64,000 nucleotides of DNA, taken from assembly GCA_016218815.1 (NCBI GenBank), contig JACRCX010000059.1:1-64000 (forward strand). Direction: 5' to 3'. Within the stretch, counting starts at the first letter, position 1. Each line of letters opens with the position of its first letter. The DNA comes from Deltaproteobacteria bacterium (GTDB lineage: Bacteria; Myxococcota_A; Polyangia; DRWM01; JAAZOP01). A program made the position numbers and the translations under genes. This document shows, in pieces, positions 36,189 through 44,964 of the stretch. Below the pieces are notes generated by a model that was not told the origin of the DNA, did no database searches, and worked only from the letters and a program-made list of their open reading frames with translations.

Positions 36189-36596
36189 TCACTTCTCGGG
36201 GGTGATGCCCAGGAGCTTGTCCATCGATGCCTGATCGGCGGGCGTGAACGTGTACTCCGGAAACTCGGCCGAGGTGACCCAGCGCCAATCGGCGATGCGC
36301 AGCTTCTGCAGGTTGTCGTCCAGGAGCGTGCACTCGTACAGGTACAGCTCGACCTCGTAGTGCTCGTACGGATGCCGCACGAAGGACAGGAGATTGCCGA
36401 CCTTCACCTGGACGCCGAGGCGTTCGAGGATCTCGCGGCGCAGCGCGGCAGGGTCGCTCTCCCCGGGCTCCACCTTCCCGCCGCAGAACTCCCAGAGATC
36501 GGGCAGCACGCCGGATGCCCGACGCTGCGTGATCAGGTAGCGGCCGCCCCGTTCGATGACGGCGGCCACGACGCGGATGGTCTTCTTGGCCGTCAT
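36189..36596 (-). CDS. Nudix hydrolase (MutT-like) with an altered Nudix box
   Basis: A 135-aa protein. KKTIRVVAAVIERGGRYLITQR and LWEFCGGKVEPGES are typical of MutT/8-oxo-dGTP diphosphatases that clean oxidised nucleotides. The Nudix box reads GKVEPGE-x7-REILERLGV: the second Glu of the REUXEE motif is Arg. In MutT both glutamates help hold the metal, so activity may be changed or lost. It ends just before the REP element. An alternative is a non-canonical nucleotide-binding regulator. Confidence 0.88.
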   Translation of the reverse strand: MTAKKTIRVVAAVIERGGRYLITQRRASGVLPDLWEFCGGKVEPGESDPAALRREILERLGVQVKVGNLLSFVRHPYEHYEVELYLYECTLLDDNLQKLRIADWRWVTSAEFPEYTFTPADQASMDKLLGITPEK

Positions 36597-36599
36597 GAT

Positions 36600-37631
36600 C
36601 TAGCGCACCCGGATCGCGACGTCGTCGACGAACCAGCCGTCGGCCGTGTCCGCGGCGTCGCTGCCGAAAACGAAGCGGAAGGCGAATTGCGACGTGAGGT
36701 ACTCGAACGGCACCGGAATCGTCTCCTGCACCCAGCCGCCGGAGGCGCCGAGGAAACCGTCGAGCCCGTCGACGTAGATCGAACCTTCGCAGCTCGCCGC
36801 GTCCATCACGATGGCGCCGTCCCAACCGCCGGTCGGAGCCAGCTCGGTCCACGATTCCCCGCCGTCGCCCGTCACCTCGACCAGCCCGCCGTCCGAGGAG
36901 CCCGCGGCCTGCGCGAACTGGTGCCACTGCCAGAAGACGATATCGACGCGATACGGGTCCATCGCGCACGGCGCGAGATCCAGGGTCGGCGAGAGCAGCC
37001 CGCCGCGCTGGCAGTCCGGATAGTTTCCCGAGAGCCCCGTGGTCCAGCACTCGTTCGTCGTCGCGGTGCCGTGGCATCCCGCCGGACCCGTTGTCGGCGT
37101 GCCCAGCTCCCACGGATCCCACGCACCCGTCGCCGGAGCGTCGACCGCCGCGTGCGTCCACCCGGCCTCGCCCCCGTTGAACGTCCAGGCTTCGGCCAGC
37201 TCCGTGCAGCGCGGCCCCGCGTCCTCGCGCGGCGCATCCTCATGCGCCTCCTCGGCAGCGTCGCCGTCGTCCAGCGTCTCGCCGTCGCCCCCCTCGGTCG
37301 CGTCCTCGCGCCCGTCCTCGCGTCCGTCTTCGCGTCCGTCGTCGACCGTCTCGCCGTCCCCGCCGTCCCCTTCCCCATCGACGTCCCCGCCGTCCGCGTC
37401 GGCGCCCGGTTCGTTGCAGATGCACAGGTTGCCGTCGCAGATGCCGCCCGGCAGGCTGCGCTCCAGACACGAGGAGAAACAGGTCTCGAACGTGCAGCCG
37501 GTCACCGTGTCCGGCTGCGAATCGTCGTTGCCCGCGCAGGCGAGGTACCCGGCGGTTCCCGCGGCCGCGAGCAGCAGCGCGCCTCGGATGAGCATCCGTC
37601 GAAGATCGATCCCGTCTGATCCGGTCGTCAT
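36600..37631 (-). CDS. Cys-rich lipoprotein with a beta-sandwich (MAM/immune-inhibitor-like) domain
   Basis: A 343-aa protein from ATG 37631 with GGAGGT upstream. Signal LRRMLIRGALLLAAAGTAGYLAC has a twin Arg and lipid Cys near residue 32. A six-Cys segment (GCTFETCFSSCLERSLPGGI...CDGNLCIC) is followed by an acidic linker with GREDGREDGRED repeats. The C-terminal domain (about 140-343) has DPYRVDIVFWQWHQFA, GGLVEVTGDGGESWTEL and DGWFVDDVAIRVR, the pattern of jelly-roll domains beside secreted peptidases. It stands 3 bp from the Nudix gene but is functionally unlike it. Confidence 0.82.
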   Translation of the reverse strand: MTTGSDGIDLRRMLIRGALLLAAAGTAGYLACAGNDDSQPDTVTGCTFETCFSSCLERSLPGGICDGNLCICNEPGADADGGDVDGEGDGGDGETVDDGREDGREDGREDATEGGDGETLDDGDAAEEAHEDAPREDAGPRCTELAEAWTFNGGEAGWTHAAVDAPATGAWDPWELGTPTTGPAGCHGTATTNECWTTGLSGNYPDCQRGGLLSPTLDLAPCAMDPYRVDIVFWQWHQFAQAAGSSDGGLVEVTGDGGESWTELAPTGGWDGAIVMDAASCEGSIYVDGLDGFLGASGGWVQETIPVPFEYLTSQFAFRFVFGSDAADTADGWFVDDVAIRVR

Positions 37632-37686
37632 CGGCTTGACCTCCGCCGCGCAAGTATGACAATCCTGCGCCCCGAGGTCCAGGCCC

Positions 37687-38889
37687 GTGTTGCAGCGCGT
37701 CATCACAGCAGTTCTCGTCGCGACGGCCCTCACGTCCTGTCGGGCCAAGAACGCCGCGCCGCCCGCCGCCGACGTCGCCGCCCCGCCGACGGCCGCTCCG
37801 GCCGATGCCGCGGGCGGCCGGGAGACCGAGGCCCCGGTCGACGCCGGCGCCGACAGGGCCGCCTCCGGCGGATTCGTCCCGTGCCGCACGACATGGCTCC
37901 TCCCCGCCGGCCCCGAGCTGCGGCTCCTGGGCGGCGCGCTGGCCGGCGGCATCGCCGGACTCCTGTTCGAACGCTCCGGCGCCCCGATCTTCCTGCTCGT
38001 CGGCGGCGAAGCGGCTCGGACCACCTCCGTCGCCCTGCCCGAAGACCCCGAGGGCGAGCGGGACGCGGGCGCTTGCGGGCCGCTGCAGGGCGGCGTCGTC
38101 TCGTACGGCGACCGCTACCTCGTCGCCTACGGGCGCGTCGAGTCGGGGACCTTGTCGCTGCGCGTGCGTGCGGTCACGCCCGAGGCCCGCCTGCTCCCGG
38201 TCGACCGGCCCGGGCGGCCGGGCGCGGCAGGCGAGCCGATCTTCACGGCGCCCGCGTCGGGCGACGATATCGCCATCCGCCTCGACGCCTACCCGGCGGG
38301 GGTGATCCTGGCGGTCTCCGGTCCCGGCGTCTCGCGGAGCCTGACGGTCAGCCCGACCGGGGCTCCGCTCGACACCGACAAGCTCGGCTGGTCGCTGGTG
38401 GCCGCACCCTCCGGGTCCGCGGCGCCTTGGCTGCTCCCGCCGCCGCTGGCGGACAGCATGGCGGTGCGCTACGTCGGGCCGTTCGGCGACGCCGCCCTGA
38501 CCGTCGAGGACGATCAGGCGCTCGTGATGCTCGTGCGCCGCGCGGCGGGCCCCGAGCCGTTCCGCTTCGAGGACGGCTGGGTGCCGGCCGCCGGCGAGCC
38601 GGCCTGGTTCGCGCCGGGCCGGGTCCTGCGCATGCTGCCCGGGCCCGGGCCGGTACGCGGCCTGGCCTACGACGGCAAGGGCCGGGTCGACGCGCGACTC
38701 CAGCTCCCCGCCGGCGTCGCGCCGCTCGCGGTGTCGCGCAACGGCCGGACGGTGCTGTTCGTCGAGCCCACGGGCGCGATCGGCTCGTGCGGCGTCGACG
38801 CTCCCGTGCGCCTGCCGCTCACGGTCGACGCCGGCGCGGCGCTGGCCAGTCCCGGCACGGGGGCGTCGACCTGCGGGCGCGAGCGCTGA
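37687..38889 (+). CDS. Lipoprotein, possible beta-propeller-like
   Basis: A 400-aa protein from a GTG. Signal MLQRVITAVLVATALTSC gives lipid Cys 18; an Ala/Pro/Asp linker follows to about 62. The mature part has repeated beta segments (GGVVSYGDRYLVAYGRVESG, DIAIRLDAYPAGVILAVSGPG, VRGLAYDGKGRVDARL) suggestive of a propeller but without a family signature I recognise. It starts 55 bp from the divergent lipoprotein and ends 1 bp before the DMT transporter start. Confidence 0.75.
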   Translation: MLQRVITAVLVATALTSCRAKNAAPPAADVAAPPTAAPADAAGGRETEAPVDAGADRAASGGFVPCRTTWLLPAGPELRLLGGALAGGIAGLLFERSGAPIFLLVGGEAARTTSVALPEDPEGERDAGACGPLQGGVVSYGDRYLVAYGRVESGTLSLRVRAVTPEARLLPVDRPGRPGAAGEPIFTAPASGDDIAIRLDAYPAGVILAVSGPGVSRSLTVSPTGAPLDTDKLGWSLVAAPSGSAAPWLLPPPLADSMAVRYVGPFGDAALTVEDDQALVMLVRRAAGPEPFRFEDGWVPAAGEPAWFAPGRVLRMLPGPGPVRGLAYDGKGRVDARLQLPAGVAPLAVSRNGRTVLFVEPTGAIGSCGVDAPVRLPLTVDAGAALASPGTGASTCGRER

Positions 38890-38890
38890 C

Positions 38891-39787
38891 GTGGGCGCGC
38901 TGCACGCCGGCGAGCTGTACTCGGTCGCCTGCGCCGCGCTGTGGGCCGTGGCCACGATCCTGTTCCGCAAGAGCGGCGAGCAGGTCCCGCCGGTGGCGCT
39001 GAACCTCTTCAAGAACGCGGTGTCGCTCGTCCTGTTCGTCGCCAGCCTCGCGCTGCGCTCCGACCGGTTCTTCCCGGCCGAGGTGTCCGGCCAGGACTGG
39101 GCCGTGCTGCTGATCAGCGGCGCCGTGGGCATCGGGATCGCGGACTCGCTGTTCTTCGCCGCGCTCAACCGGCTGGGCGCGGGCGCGAACGCCATCGTGA
39201 GCTGCCTCTACGCCCCGCTCGCCGTGCTCGCGGCCTTCGCGTATCTGCACGAGTCGATCGGGCTTTCGCTCCTCGCCGCGACCGCCCTCATGGTGGCGGC
39301 GATCCTGCTCGGCACGCGGGCACCCTCGGCGTCGGCCGCCGGAGTCGACGCGCGCCGAACGCTCGCCGGCGTCGCCCTCGGCTCGGCCTCGATGCTCCTC
39401 ATGGCCATCGCCATCGTCTTCGCCAAGCCGGTCCTCGACCGCACCGATCCCTGGTGGGCGACGACGGTGCGCGTCGCCGGCGGCATCGTCTTCCTCGGCG
39501 TACAGGGCCTCCTGCCGCGGCACCGCCGCGACGTCGCACGGGCCTTCCGGCCCGGCCGGGCCTGGACCCTGATGGTGCCGGCCGCCGTGATCGGCTCCTA
39601 CCTCGCCATGATCGCCTGGATCGTCGGCATGAAGTACGCCCACGCCAGCACCGCCGCCGTGCTCAACCAGACCAGCACCCTGTTCACCGTGGTGCTGGGC
39701 TGGCTGTTCCTGCGCGAGGCCGTCACCACGCGCAAGGTCGTCGCCGTCGTCTTCGCCATGGCCGGCGCCGTGATCGCCGTCACGTAG
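38891..39787 (+). CDS. EamA/DMT-superfamily transporter
   Basis: A 298-aa membrane protein with ten hydrophobic segments in two EamA repeats: YSVACAALWAVATILFRKSG...GVGIADSLFFAALNRLGA and VALGSASMLLMAIAIVFAKPVL...NQTSTLFTVVLGWLFLREAV. Members export amino acids, nucleosides or other metabolites; the substrate is not predictable. GTG start at 38891, 1 bp after the upstream stop. The 3' end overlaps hypF tail to tail by 8 bp. Confidence 0.92.
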   Translation: MGALHAGELYSVACAALWAVATILFRKSGEQVPPVALNLFKNAVSLVLFVASLALRSDRFFPAEVSGQDWAVLLISGAVGIGIADSLFFAALNRLGAGANAIVSCLYAPLAVLAAFAYLHESIGLSLLAATALMVAAILLGTRAPSASAAGVDARRTLAGVALGSASMLLMAIAIVFAKPVLDRTDPWWATTVRVAGGIVFLGVQGLLPRHRRDVARAFRPGRAWTLMVPAAVIGSYLAMIAWIVGMKYAHASTAAVLNQTSTLFTVVLGWLFLREAVTTRKVVAVVFAMAGAVIAVT

Positions 39788-42107
39788 TCCGGCGGCGGCG
39801 CCACGCCGCCACCGCGGCCTGGCCCAGCGCCAACCCGCCGTCGTTCGCCGGTCCCAGCATCGGCACGTGCACCCGCAGGCCCGCGCGCTCCAGCCGCCCG
39901 TGCAGCAGCTCCAGCAGCAGGCGGTTCTGCATCGCCCCGCCCGAAAGGACCACGTCCCGCAAGCCCGCCGTCGCCGCCGCCTCCTCGGCCGTCCGCGCGA
40001 AGGCCGCAGCCAGGGCGCGGTGGAATTCGAGCGCCAGGCGCGCGCGCCCGTCGTCGTCGAGGCCCCCGGCCAGCGCGCGTGCCGCCGCCCGCAGGAACTT
40101 GGCCGGGTCCGGCTCGAGCGTCCCGTCCCCGCTCCGGACGATCGCGAACGGAACCCTCGCGTCGCCGCCCGGGTCCGTCCCGCCGCCCAGCGCCCGCCGC
40201 GCCGTCACCTCCAGCCCCATCGCGACCTCGCCCTCGAAGGTCGCCGCGCCCGGACCGCCCAACAGCACCCCCACCGCGTCGAAGAGTCGGCCCGCGGACG
40301 ACGTGCGCAGGACGCGCGGCGCCCGCACCGCCGCGCGCACGGTCGAGGCCAGCGCCGGGTCGCACGCGGCGAAGGCCGGCACGCGGTCGGAGGGGACGCC
40401 GATTCCCAGGGCAGCCGTGTAGGCCAGCGCCGCGCGCACGGGCTCCCGGATCGCCGCGTCGCCGCCCGGAAGGGGCAGGGGGCGCAGCCGCGCGGTGCGA
40501 CGGAAGCCGCCGTAGTCGCAGACGAGCGTCTCACCGCCCCAGATCGTCCCGTCCTCGCCGAAACCCGTTCCGTCCAGCGCCACGCCGACCGCAGGCCCCG
40601 ACAGGCCCGCCTCGACCATCCCCGCCGCCACGTGCGCGTGGTGGTGCTGCACCGGCTCGACCGGCAGACCGGAACGCCGCGCCAGCGCCGAGACGGCGTA
40701 TCCCGGGTGCGGGTCGCAGCCGACGACCTCGGGCTCGAGGCGCAGCCAGCGCGAGAGGTTGGTGCGGACCTCCTCGAGGAATTCGAGCGTCTCCACGGCG
40801 TCGGTGTCGCCGAGGTGCTGGCCGAGCACCGCGCGGCGCCCCTGGACCAGGCAGATGGCGCCCTTGAACAGCCCGCCGATGCCCAGCGCCGGCACGGCGT
40901 CGAACGGCAGCTCCGTCGCGATCGGCACGTAGCCGCGGGCACGACGGACGAGCGACAGGCGCGCGCGGTGGACGAAGCCCACGGAGTCGTCGCAGCGGTT
41001 CCAAATCGGGCGATCGTGGTCGAGGTACAGGTCCGCGATCCCCTCCAGCCGATCGAACGCCTCCTCGCCGGTGCAGATCGGCTCGTCCCGCCGGTTGCCG
41101 CTGGTCATCACCAGCAGCCGCGGAGCCCCCTTGGCGAACAGCAGGTGGTGCAGCGGCGAGTAGGGGAGCATGACGCCGAGGTGGTCCTGGCCCGGCGCAA
41201 CCGCCGCGGCGACTCCGGAGCCGGCTCGCCGGGGCAGGAGGAGGATCGGCGCCGCGGGGCTCGTGAGGAAGCCCTCCGCGGCCGCATCGATGGTGCAGGC
41301 CGCGCGAGCCACTTCGAGCGACGCCGCCATCAGCGCGAATGGCTTGTTGCCGCGGCGCTTGCGCGCCCGCAAACGCCCCACCGCCCCCTCGTCGGCCGCG
41401 TCGCAGGCCAGGAGGTAGCCCCCGATCCCCTTGAGGGCCACCACCTGACCCTCGCCCAGCGCCCGGACGGCCTCGCCCAGCGGGTCGGCCGAGGCGATCG
41501 CCACGCCTCGCGGGTCGCGCAGGCGCACGCGCGGGCCGCAGGCCGGACACGCGATCGGCTCGGCGTGGTAGCGCCGGTCGAGCGGATCCTCGTACTCGCG
41601 GCGGCAGTCGGCGCAGAGGACGAACTCCGCCATCGTCGTCGCCGGCCGGTCGTAGGGCACGTCGCGCACGATCGTGAACCGCGGCCCGCACGCCGTGCAA
41701 TTGGTGAAGGGGTACCCCAGGCGCCGGCCCGCCAGCCGAAGCGTCTCCTCGACGCATTCGGGGCACGTCGCCAGATCCGCGGGCAGCAGCGAGCCCGCAC
41801 CCGGAACGTCGACGCTCGGCTCGATCGTGAAGCGTTCCTCGCCCGCCACGACGTCGACCGATTCCACCCGGACCTCATCGATGCGCATCGGCGGGCGCGC
41901 GGATTCCCGCAGCCGGCCGGGGAATCCCCGCACCGCCTCGCCGGGGCCTTGCACCTCGATCACCACCCCCGCCGTCGTGTTGGCCACGCGCCCGACGAGC
42001 CCCTCCGCCACCGCCGTACGCAGCACGTGCGGCCGGAACCCCACCCCCTGCACCACGCCCCGCACCAGCAGCCGGATCCGCTCGATCGGCGGTGTTCCCT
42101 TCGTCAC
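39780..42107 (-). CDS. hypF: HypF carbamoyltransferase for NiFe-hydrogenase maturation
   Basis: A full-length 775-aa HypF. It has an N-terminal acylphosphatase domain (RLLVRGVVQGVGFRPHVLR), two zinc fingers (CPECVEETL...CTACGPRF, CADCRREY...CPACGPR), the YrdC/Sua5 domain (GGYLLACDA, KPFALM, TSGNRRDEP) and a Kae1-like domain (HHHAHVAAGM, DGTGFGEDGTIWGGE, LSGGAMQNRLL). HypF makes the CN ligand from carbamoyl phosphate with HypE. No hydrogenase or other hyp gene is in the window, so its partners must be elsewhere. Confidence 0.97.
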   Translation of the reverse strand: MTKGTPPIERIRLLVRGVVQGVGFRPHVLRTAVAEGLVGRVANTTAGVVIEVQGPGEAVRGFPGRLRESARPPMRIDEVRVESVDVVAGEERFTIEPSVDVPGAGSLLPADLATCPECVEETLRLAGRRLGYPFTNCTACGPRFTIVRDVPYDRPATTMAEFVLCADCRREYEDPLDRRYHAEPIACPACGPRVRLRDPRGVAIASADPLGEAVRALGEGQVVALKGIGGYLLACDAADEGAVGRLRARKRRGNKPFALMAASLEVARAACTIDAAAEGFLTSPAAPILLLPRRAGSGVAAAVAPGQDHLGVMLPYSPLHHLLFAKGAPRLLVMTSGNRRDEPICTGEEAFDRLEGIADLYLDHDRPIWNRCDDSVGFVHRARLSLVRRARGYVPIATELPFDAVPALGIGGLFKGAICLVQGRRAVLGQHLGDTDAVETLEFLEEVRTNLSRWLRLEPEVVGCDPHPGYAVSALARRSGLPVEPVQHHHAHVAAGMVEAGLSGPAVGVALDGTGFGEDGTIWGGETLVCDYGGFRRTARLRPLPLPGGDAAIREPVRAALAYTAALGIGVPSDRVPAFAACDPALASTVRAAVRAPRVLRTSSAGRLFDAVGVLLGGPGAATFEGEVAMGLEVTARRALGGGTDPGGDARVPFAIVRSGDGTLEPDPAKFLRAAARALAGGLDDDGRARLALEFHRALAAAFARTAEEAAATAGLRDVVLSGGAMQNRLLLELLHGRLERAGLRVHVPMLGPANDGGLALGQAAVAAWRRRRTT

Positions 42108-42170
42108 GCCCCCATCCTACCGGCCGCCCCGCCCCGCGCAAGCGCCCGACCCCCCCTTCCCAACCATTTC

Positions 42171-42217
42171 CTGCCCTCTCAGCGTCCCTCTCAGCGCCCT
42201 CAGCGCCTCAGCGGTAA
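42171..42217 (+). repeat. Dispersed repeat, family F
   Basis: CTCTCAGCGTCCCTCTCAGC followed by GCCCTCAGCGCCTCAGCGGTAAG; second copy of the family at 27412-27461. Its end runs into the 3' end of the AAA ATPase gene and supplies the last few codons. Confidence 0.75.
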
Positions 42218-43638
42218 GTCGGATCTCCGCGCCCCCCTCTCCCCTCCCCCCTCTCCCCCCCTCCCTCCCCCGCGAGCGTCTCGCGAATCAACCTTCGCAC
42301 CTGCCCCACCATGTAGAGCGGGAGGGACAGCAGGCGGAACGGGACCTTCTTCCCGTCGGCGAGGGCGGTTTCTGCTCGCAGGAGGGAGGGCGGACCACTG
42401 TTGAGCCGCACACCGAGGCTGCGGCGCTTCTCGCGCAGGAACAGGTGCAGGGACTTCAACGTGCCCGTCTTGCCGGCCTTCACCTCCACCGGGACGACGT
42501 GCGCGCCCTCGGCGACCAGGTAGTCGACCTCGGCCGCCGCGTTGGCCTTCTCGCGCACCCAGAAGAAGAGCTCCGGCTCGTGGTACGGCGGCGCGGAGTG
42601 CAGCAGGTGCTGGCCCACCGCCTGCTCGCAGGTCGCCCCCGAGTTGACGAGCAGGATGTCGGCCGCCTGCTCGAAGTCGAGAATGGTGAGTCCGGTGGCC
42701 GTGGTCACGAGTCCTGCGTCGAGGAACAGCAGCTTGAAGATCCTGTCGTTCGCCTCCGCACCAAGCGGCACGCCGTTCGCCGAACTGTGGCGCACCCTGG
42801 AAGCGACGCGCGCCATGCACAGCAGGTCGAGGGCCCTCGCGAGGGCTCGTGCCGGCTCCGCGCGATCCACGTGCGCGTACTTGAATCCCCGGCCGATCAG
42901 GGCGGGGATCCTGCCGAAGAGCGAGTGCAGGCGCGTGTGGGGAACGCGGCCGGCGTACTTCCCGAAATCCTCCTTGTACGTGGAGAGGATCGAGTGCTTG
43001 ACCTCCTCGGCCTCGCGGAAATTGTTCCGGACCAGATACGCCGCAACGGCTTCCGGCATGCCGCCGACCACGACGAAGGTGCGAAACAGGTCGAGCAGCT
43101 TCGCATGAATCGCCTCCGGAACCTCCTCGCCGGGCGCGAGCCCGCCCAGGAACCCGACCAGCCGCTCGTGGCCCGCGGCCCGCAGGAATTCCTCGAACTG
43201 CATCGGCCCCAGGTGCAGGTACTCGATGCGCCCGACCGGCATGGCTCGCGGCAGATCCGAGAGGACCATCTCCAGCAGCGACCCGGCTGCGGCGACGTGC
43301 AGCTCCGGCATCTGCTCCAGGAAGTATCGCAGCGCGGCGATCGTGGAGGGGGCCGCCTGGATTTCGTCCAGGAAGAGAAGCGTCTCGCCGGGCCGGATCG
43401 CGGTGTCGAGCCGCAGCTCGAGGAGCTGGACGATCTTGGAGGGCGAGTTCGAAGTGAACAGGGTCGCAATGTCGGGGTCGCGTTCGAAGTTGATCTCGAC
43501 GAACCGCTTGAAGTTCTCGCGCGCGAACTCCCTTACAAGATAGGATTTCCCGACCTGCCTGGCCCCTCGAAGGACGATGGGCTTGCGGCCTGCCTTGCTC
43601 TTCCAGGCCACCAGATGCTCTTCAGCGATTCGATGCAC
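42208..43638 (-). CDS. AAA ATPase with DUF4143 / nuclease-like C-terminal domain
   Basis: A 476-aa protein from GTG 43638 with GGAGAA upstream. Walker A is GARQVGKSY near residue 25-33 and Walker B LLFLDEIQ near 88-95, followed by GSLLEMVLS. The C-terminal DUF4143 region has AEVDYLVAEGAHVVPVEVKAGK, a PD-(D/E)XK-like core. This family is common, often patchily distributed and sometimes horizontally moved; its role is unsettled. The last 20 or so residues are Gly/Arg-rich and come from intergenic repeat sequence. Confidence 0.9.
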   Translation of the reverse strand: MHRIAEEHLVAWKSKAGRKPIVLRGARQVGKSYLVREFARENFKRFVEINFERDPDIATLFTSNSPSKIVQLLELRLDTAIRPGETLLFLDEIQAAPSTIAALRYFLEQMPELHVAAAGSLLEMVLSDLPRAMPVGRIEYLHLGPMQFEEFLRAAGHERLVGFLGGLAPGEEVPEAIHAKLLDLFRTFVVVGGMPEAVAAYLVRNNFREAEEVKHSILSTYKEDFGKYAGRVPHTRLHSLFGRIPALIGRGFKYAHVDRAEPARALARALDLLCMARVASRVRHSSANGVPLGAEANDRIFKLLFLDAGLVTTATGLTILDFEQAADILLVNSGATCEQAVGQHLLHSAPPYHEPELFFWVREKANAAAEVDYLVAEGAHVVPVEVKAGKTGTLKSLHLFLREKRRSLGVRLNSGPPSLLRAETALADGKKVPFRLLSLPLYMVGQVRRLIRETLAGEGGGERGEGRGGRGDPTYR

Positions 43639-43656
43639 GTGTCAGATTCTCCACAT

Positions 43657-43691
43657 CATGAATATTATCATGGGTTCTTTTGGCGTCGCAA
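43657..43691 (-). promoter_or_regulatory. Candidate promoter with palindromic operator of the AAA ATPase gene
   Basis: On the minus strand, TTGCGA (43686-43691) and TAATAT (43662-43667) are spaced 18 bp apart, 24 nt before the start codon. The -10 forms the centre of CATGA-ATATTA-TCATG (43657-43672), an inverted repeat that could bind a repressor. This is the most AT-rich pocket in the window. Confidence 0.5.
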
Positions 43692-43799
43692 TACACTTTT
43701 CAATGGGTTATTACGTGCGAGAAATCGTCGCGTGCCGCAGCGGGCAGAGCGGCAGGAAGCTCCCAGTCGGGGGCGATGCGCCCGCGATCCTCTGCGCAT

Positions 43800-43828
43800 T
43801 TGACAGATCGCCTTCCGCGCGGAACGAT
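43800..43828 (+). promoter_or_regulatory. Candidate promoter of the 10-Cys-repeat lipoprotein
   Basis: Perfect TTGACA (43800-43805), 17-bp spacer and AACGAT (43823-43828), three of six -10 bases. It lies 50 bp before the ATG at 43879. Confidence 0.35.
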
Positions 43829-43878
43829 TCCGGGACGGGCGGCCCGGGCTCGCGAGGTCGGCCGCCCAGGAGGCTGAC

Positions 43879-44859
43879 ATGGAGAAGCGGCTCTTCGGAT
43901 GGCTATTCGCTTGCGTCGCGGTCGCCGCGGCCGGCTGCGGAGACGATTCCACGACGCCCGGGGACACCGGCGACGCCGACACGGCCGGCGAGGCCGAGGG
44001 CGACGCGGCGGCGGACGCGGACGCGGAAGTCGAGGAGGAGGTCGAGCCCGACGCGGCGGACGCGGACGGTGACGGCGAGGTCGAAGAGGATGTCCCGCCG
44101 GATGCCGCGGATGCGGACGCGGACGGTGACGCCGACGTTACCCCGTCGGCCTGCGACCTGTACTGCGAGCCCGTCGTGGATGCCGCCTGCTCGGCCGGTC
44201 CGCCGACGATCGCCGCGTGCGTGACGGGGTGTGAAGCCCTGATCGCGTCGTGCGGGACCGAGTTTGACACCCTCGCCGCGTGCGCCGGCGACACGCCCAC
44301 CATCGCGTGCGACGCCTCGGGCATGCCCATCGTCGCCGGCTGCGAGACCGAGCATGCAGCGCTCCTGGGCTGCATGGCCGGCGGGCCGTGCGGAACCTAC
44401 TGCGCCCAGGCGGTCGTGGAAGGGTGCGCCATGGGCCCGGACACCTTCGCCGAGTGCTCCGCCAACTGCCACGGTTCGCAGCTCGCCTGCCCTACCGAGT
44501 TCGGTGCGCTCTCGACCTGCTCCGGCGACTCGTTCACCGTCGAGTGCGACACGACTGGGCAGGTGTCGATCACCGGCTGCGGCACCGAGTTCGACGCGCT
44601 CATGCAGTGCAGCTACATCGCCCCCTGCACCGCGATGTGCCCGACCGTGGTCGCCGCCGGCTGCTCGGCCGGTCCGCCGGACGAGGCGACGTGCATCAAC
44701 GGATGCGTCGAGTTCGCCGGCAACGGCTGCGTCAGCGAGCTGACCGCCCTGGTGGACTGCGCCGGCACCGCGTTCAGCGTGACCTGCATCTCCGACGCGC
44801 CGGTGGTCACCGGCTGCGAATCGGAGAACCTCGCCTTCGCCGTCTGCGGCGGCGGGTAG
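43879..44859 (+). CDS. Lipoprotein with three tandem 10-cysteine repeats
   Basis: A 326-aa protein with AGGAGG before the ATG. Signal ends VAVAAAGCGDD with lipid Cys 20; residues 24-88 are a repetitive Asp/Ala/Glu linker. The rest is three repeats of about 79 aa (92-170, 171-249, 250-326). Cysteines fall at repeat positions 1, 5, 13, 23, 27, 34, 44, 53, 64 and 74 in the first two, with a one-residue shift at three positions in the third. Five disulfides per repeat are possible. I do not know a family with this spacing. A surface binding role is a guess. Confidence 0.88.
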   Translation: MEKRLFGWLFACVAVAAAGCGDDSTTPGDTGDADTAGEAEGDAAADADAEVEEEVEPDAADADGDGEVEEDVPPDAADADADGDADVTPSACDLYCEPVVDAACSAGPPTIAACVTGCEALIASCGTEFDTLAACAGDTPTIACDASGMPIVAGCETEHAALLGCMAGGPCGTYCAQAVVEGCAMGPDTFAECSANCHGSQLACPTEFGALSTCSGDSFTVECDTTGQVSITGCGTEFDALMQCSYIAPCTAMCPTVVAAGCSAGPPDEATCINGCVEFAGNGCVSELTALVDCAGTAFSVTCISDAPVVTGCESENLAFAVCGGG

Positions 44860-44875
44860 CCCCCCTTTCCCCCAC

Positions 44876-44912
44876 TTTCTGTCTGCGTCTCTGCGTCTCT
44901 GCGCGAGAATTC
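44876..44912 (+). repeat. Dispersed repeat, family C
   Basis: CTGCGTCTCTGCGTCTCTGC plus GCGAGAATTC, just after the 10-Cys lipoprotein; followed 11 bp later by a family B copy, a pairing of two repeat families. Confidence 0.8.
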
Positions 44913-44923
44913 CCATCCCCTTC

Positions 44924-44960
44924 CCCATCGGTGTCCATCGGTGGTTCCTTCCCCCCCCGG
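44924..44960 (+). repeat. Dispersed repeat, family B
   Basis: CCATCGGTGTCCATCGGTGG followed by TTCC and a C-run. It ends just before the 3' end of the Dna2-like helicase gene. Confidence 0.8.
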
Positions 44961-44964
44961 ACCG

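Noticed and set aside
43636..43740. Possible tRNA or small RNA in the AT-rich pocket
   Set aside because: No cloverleaf or other stable fold is visible; promoter-like boxes and an operator explain the composition better.
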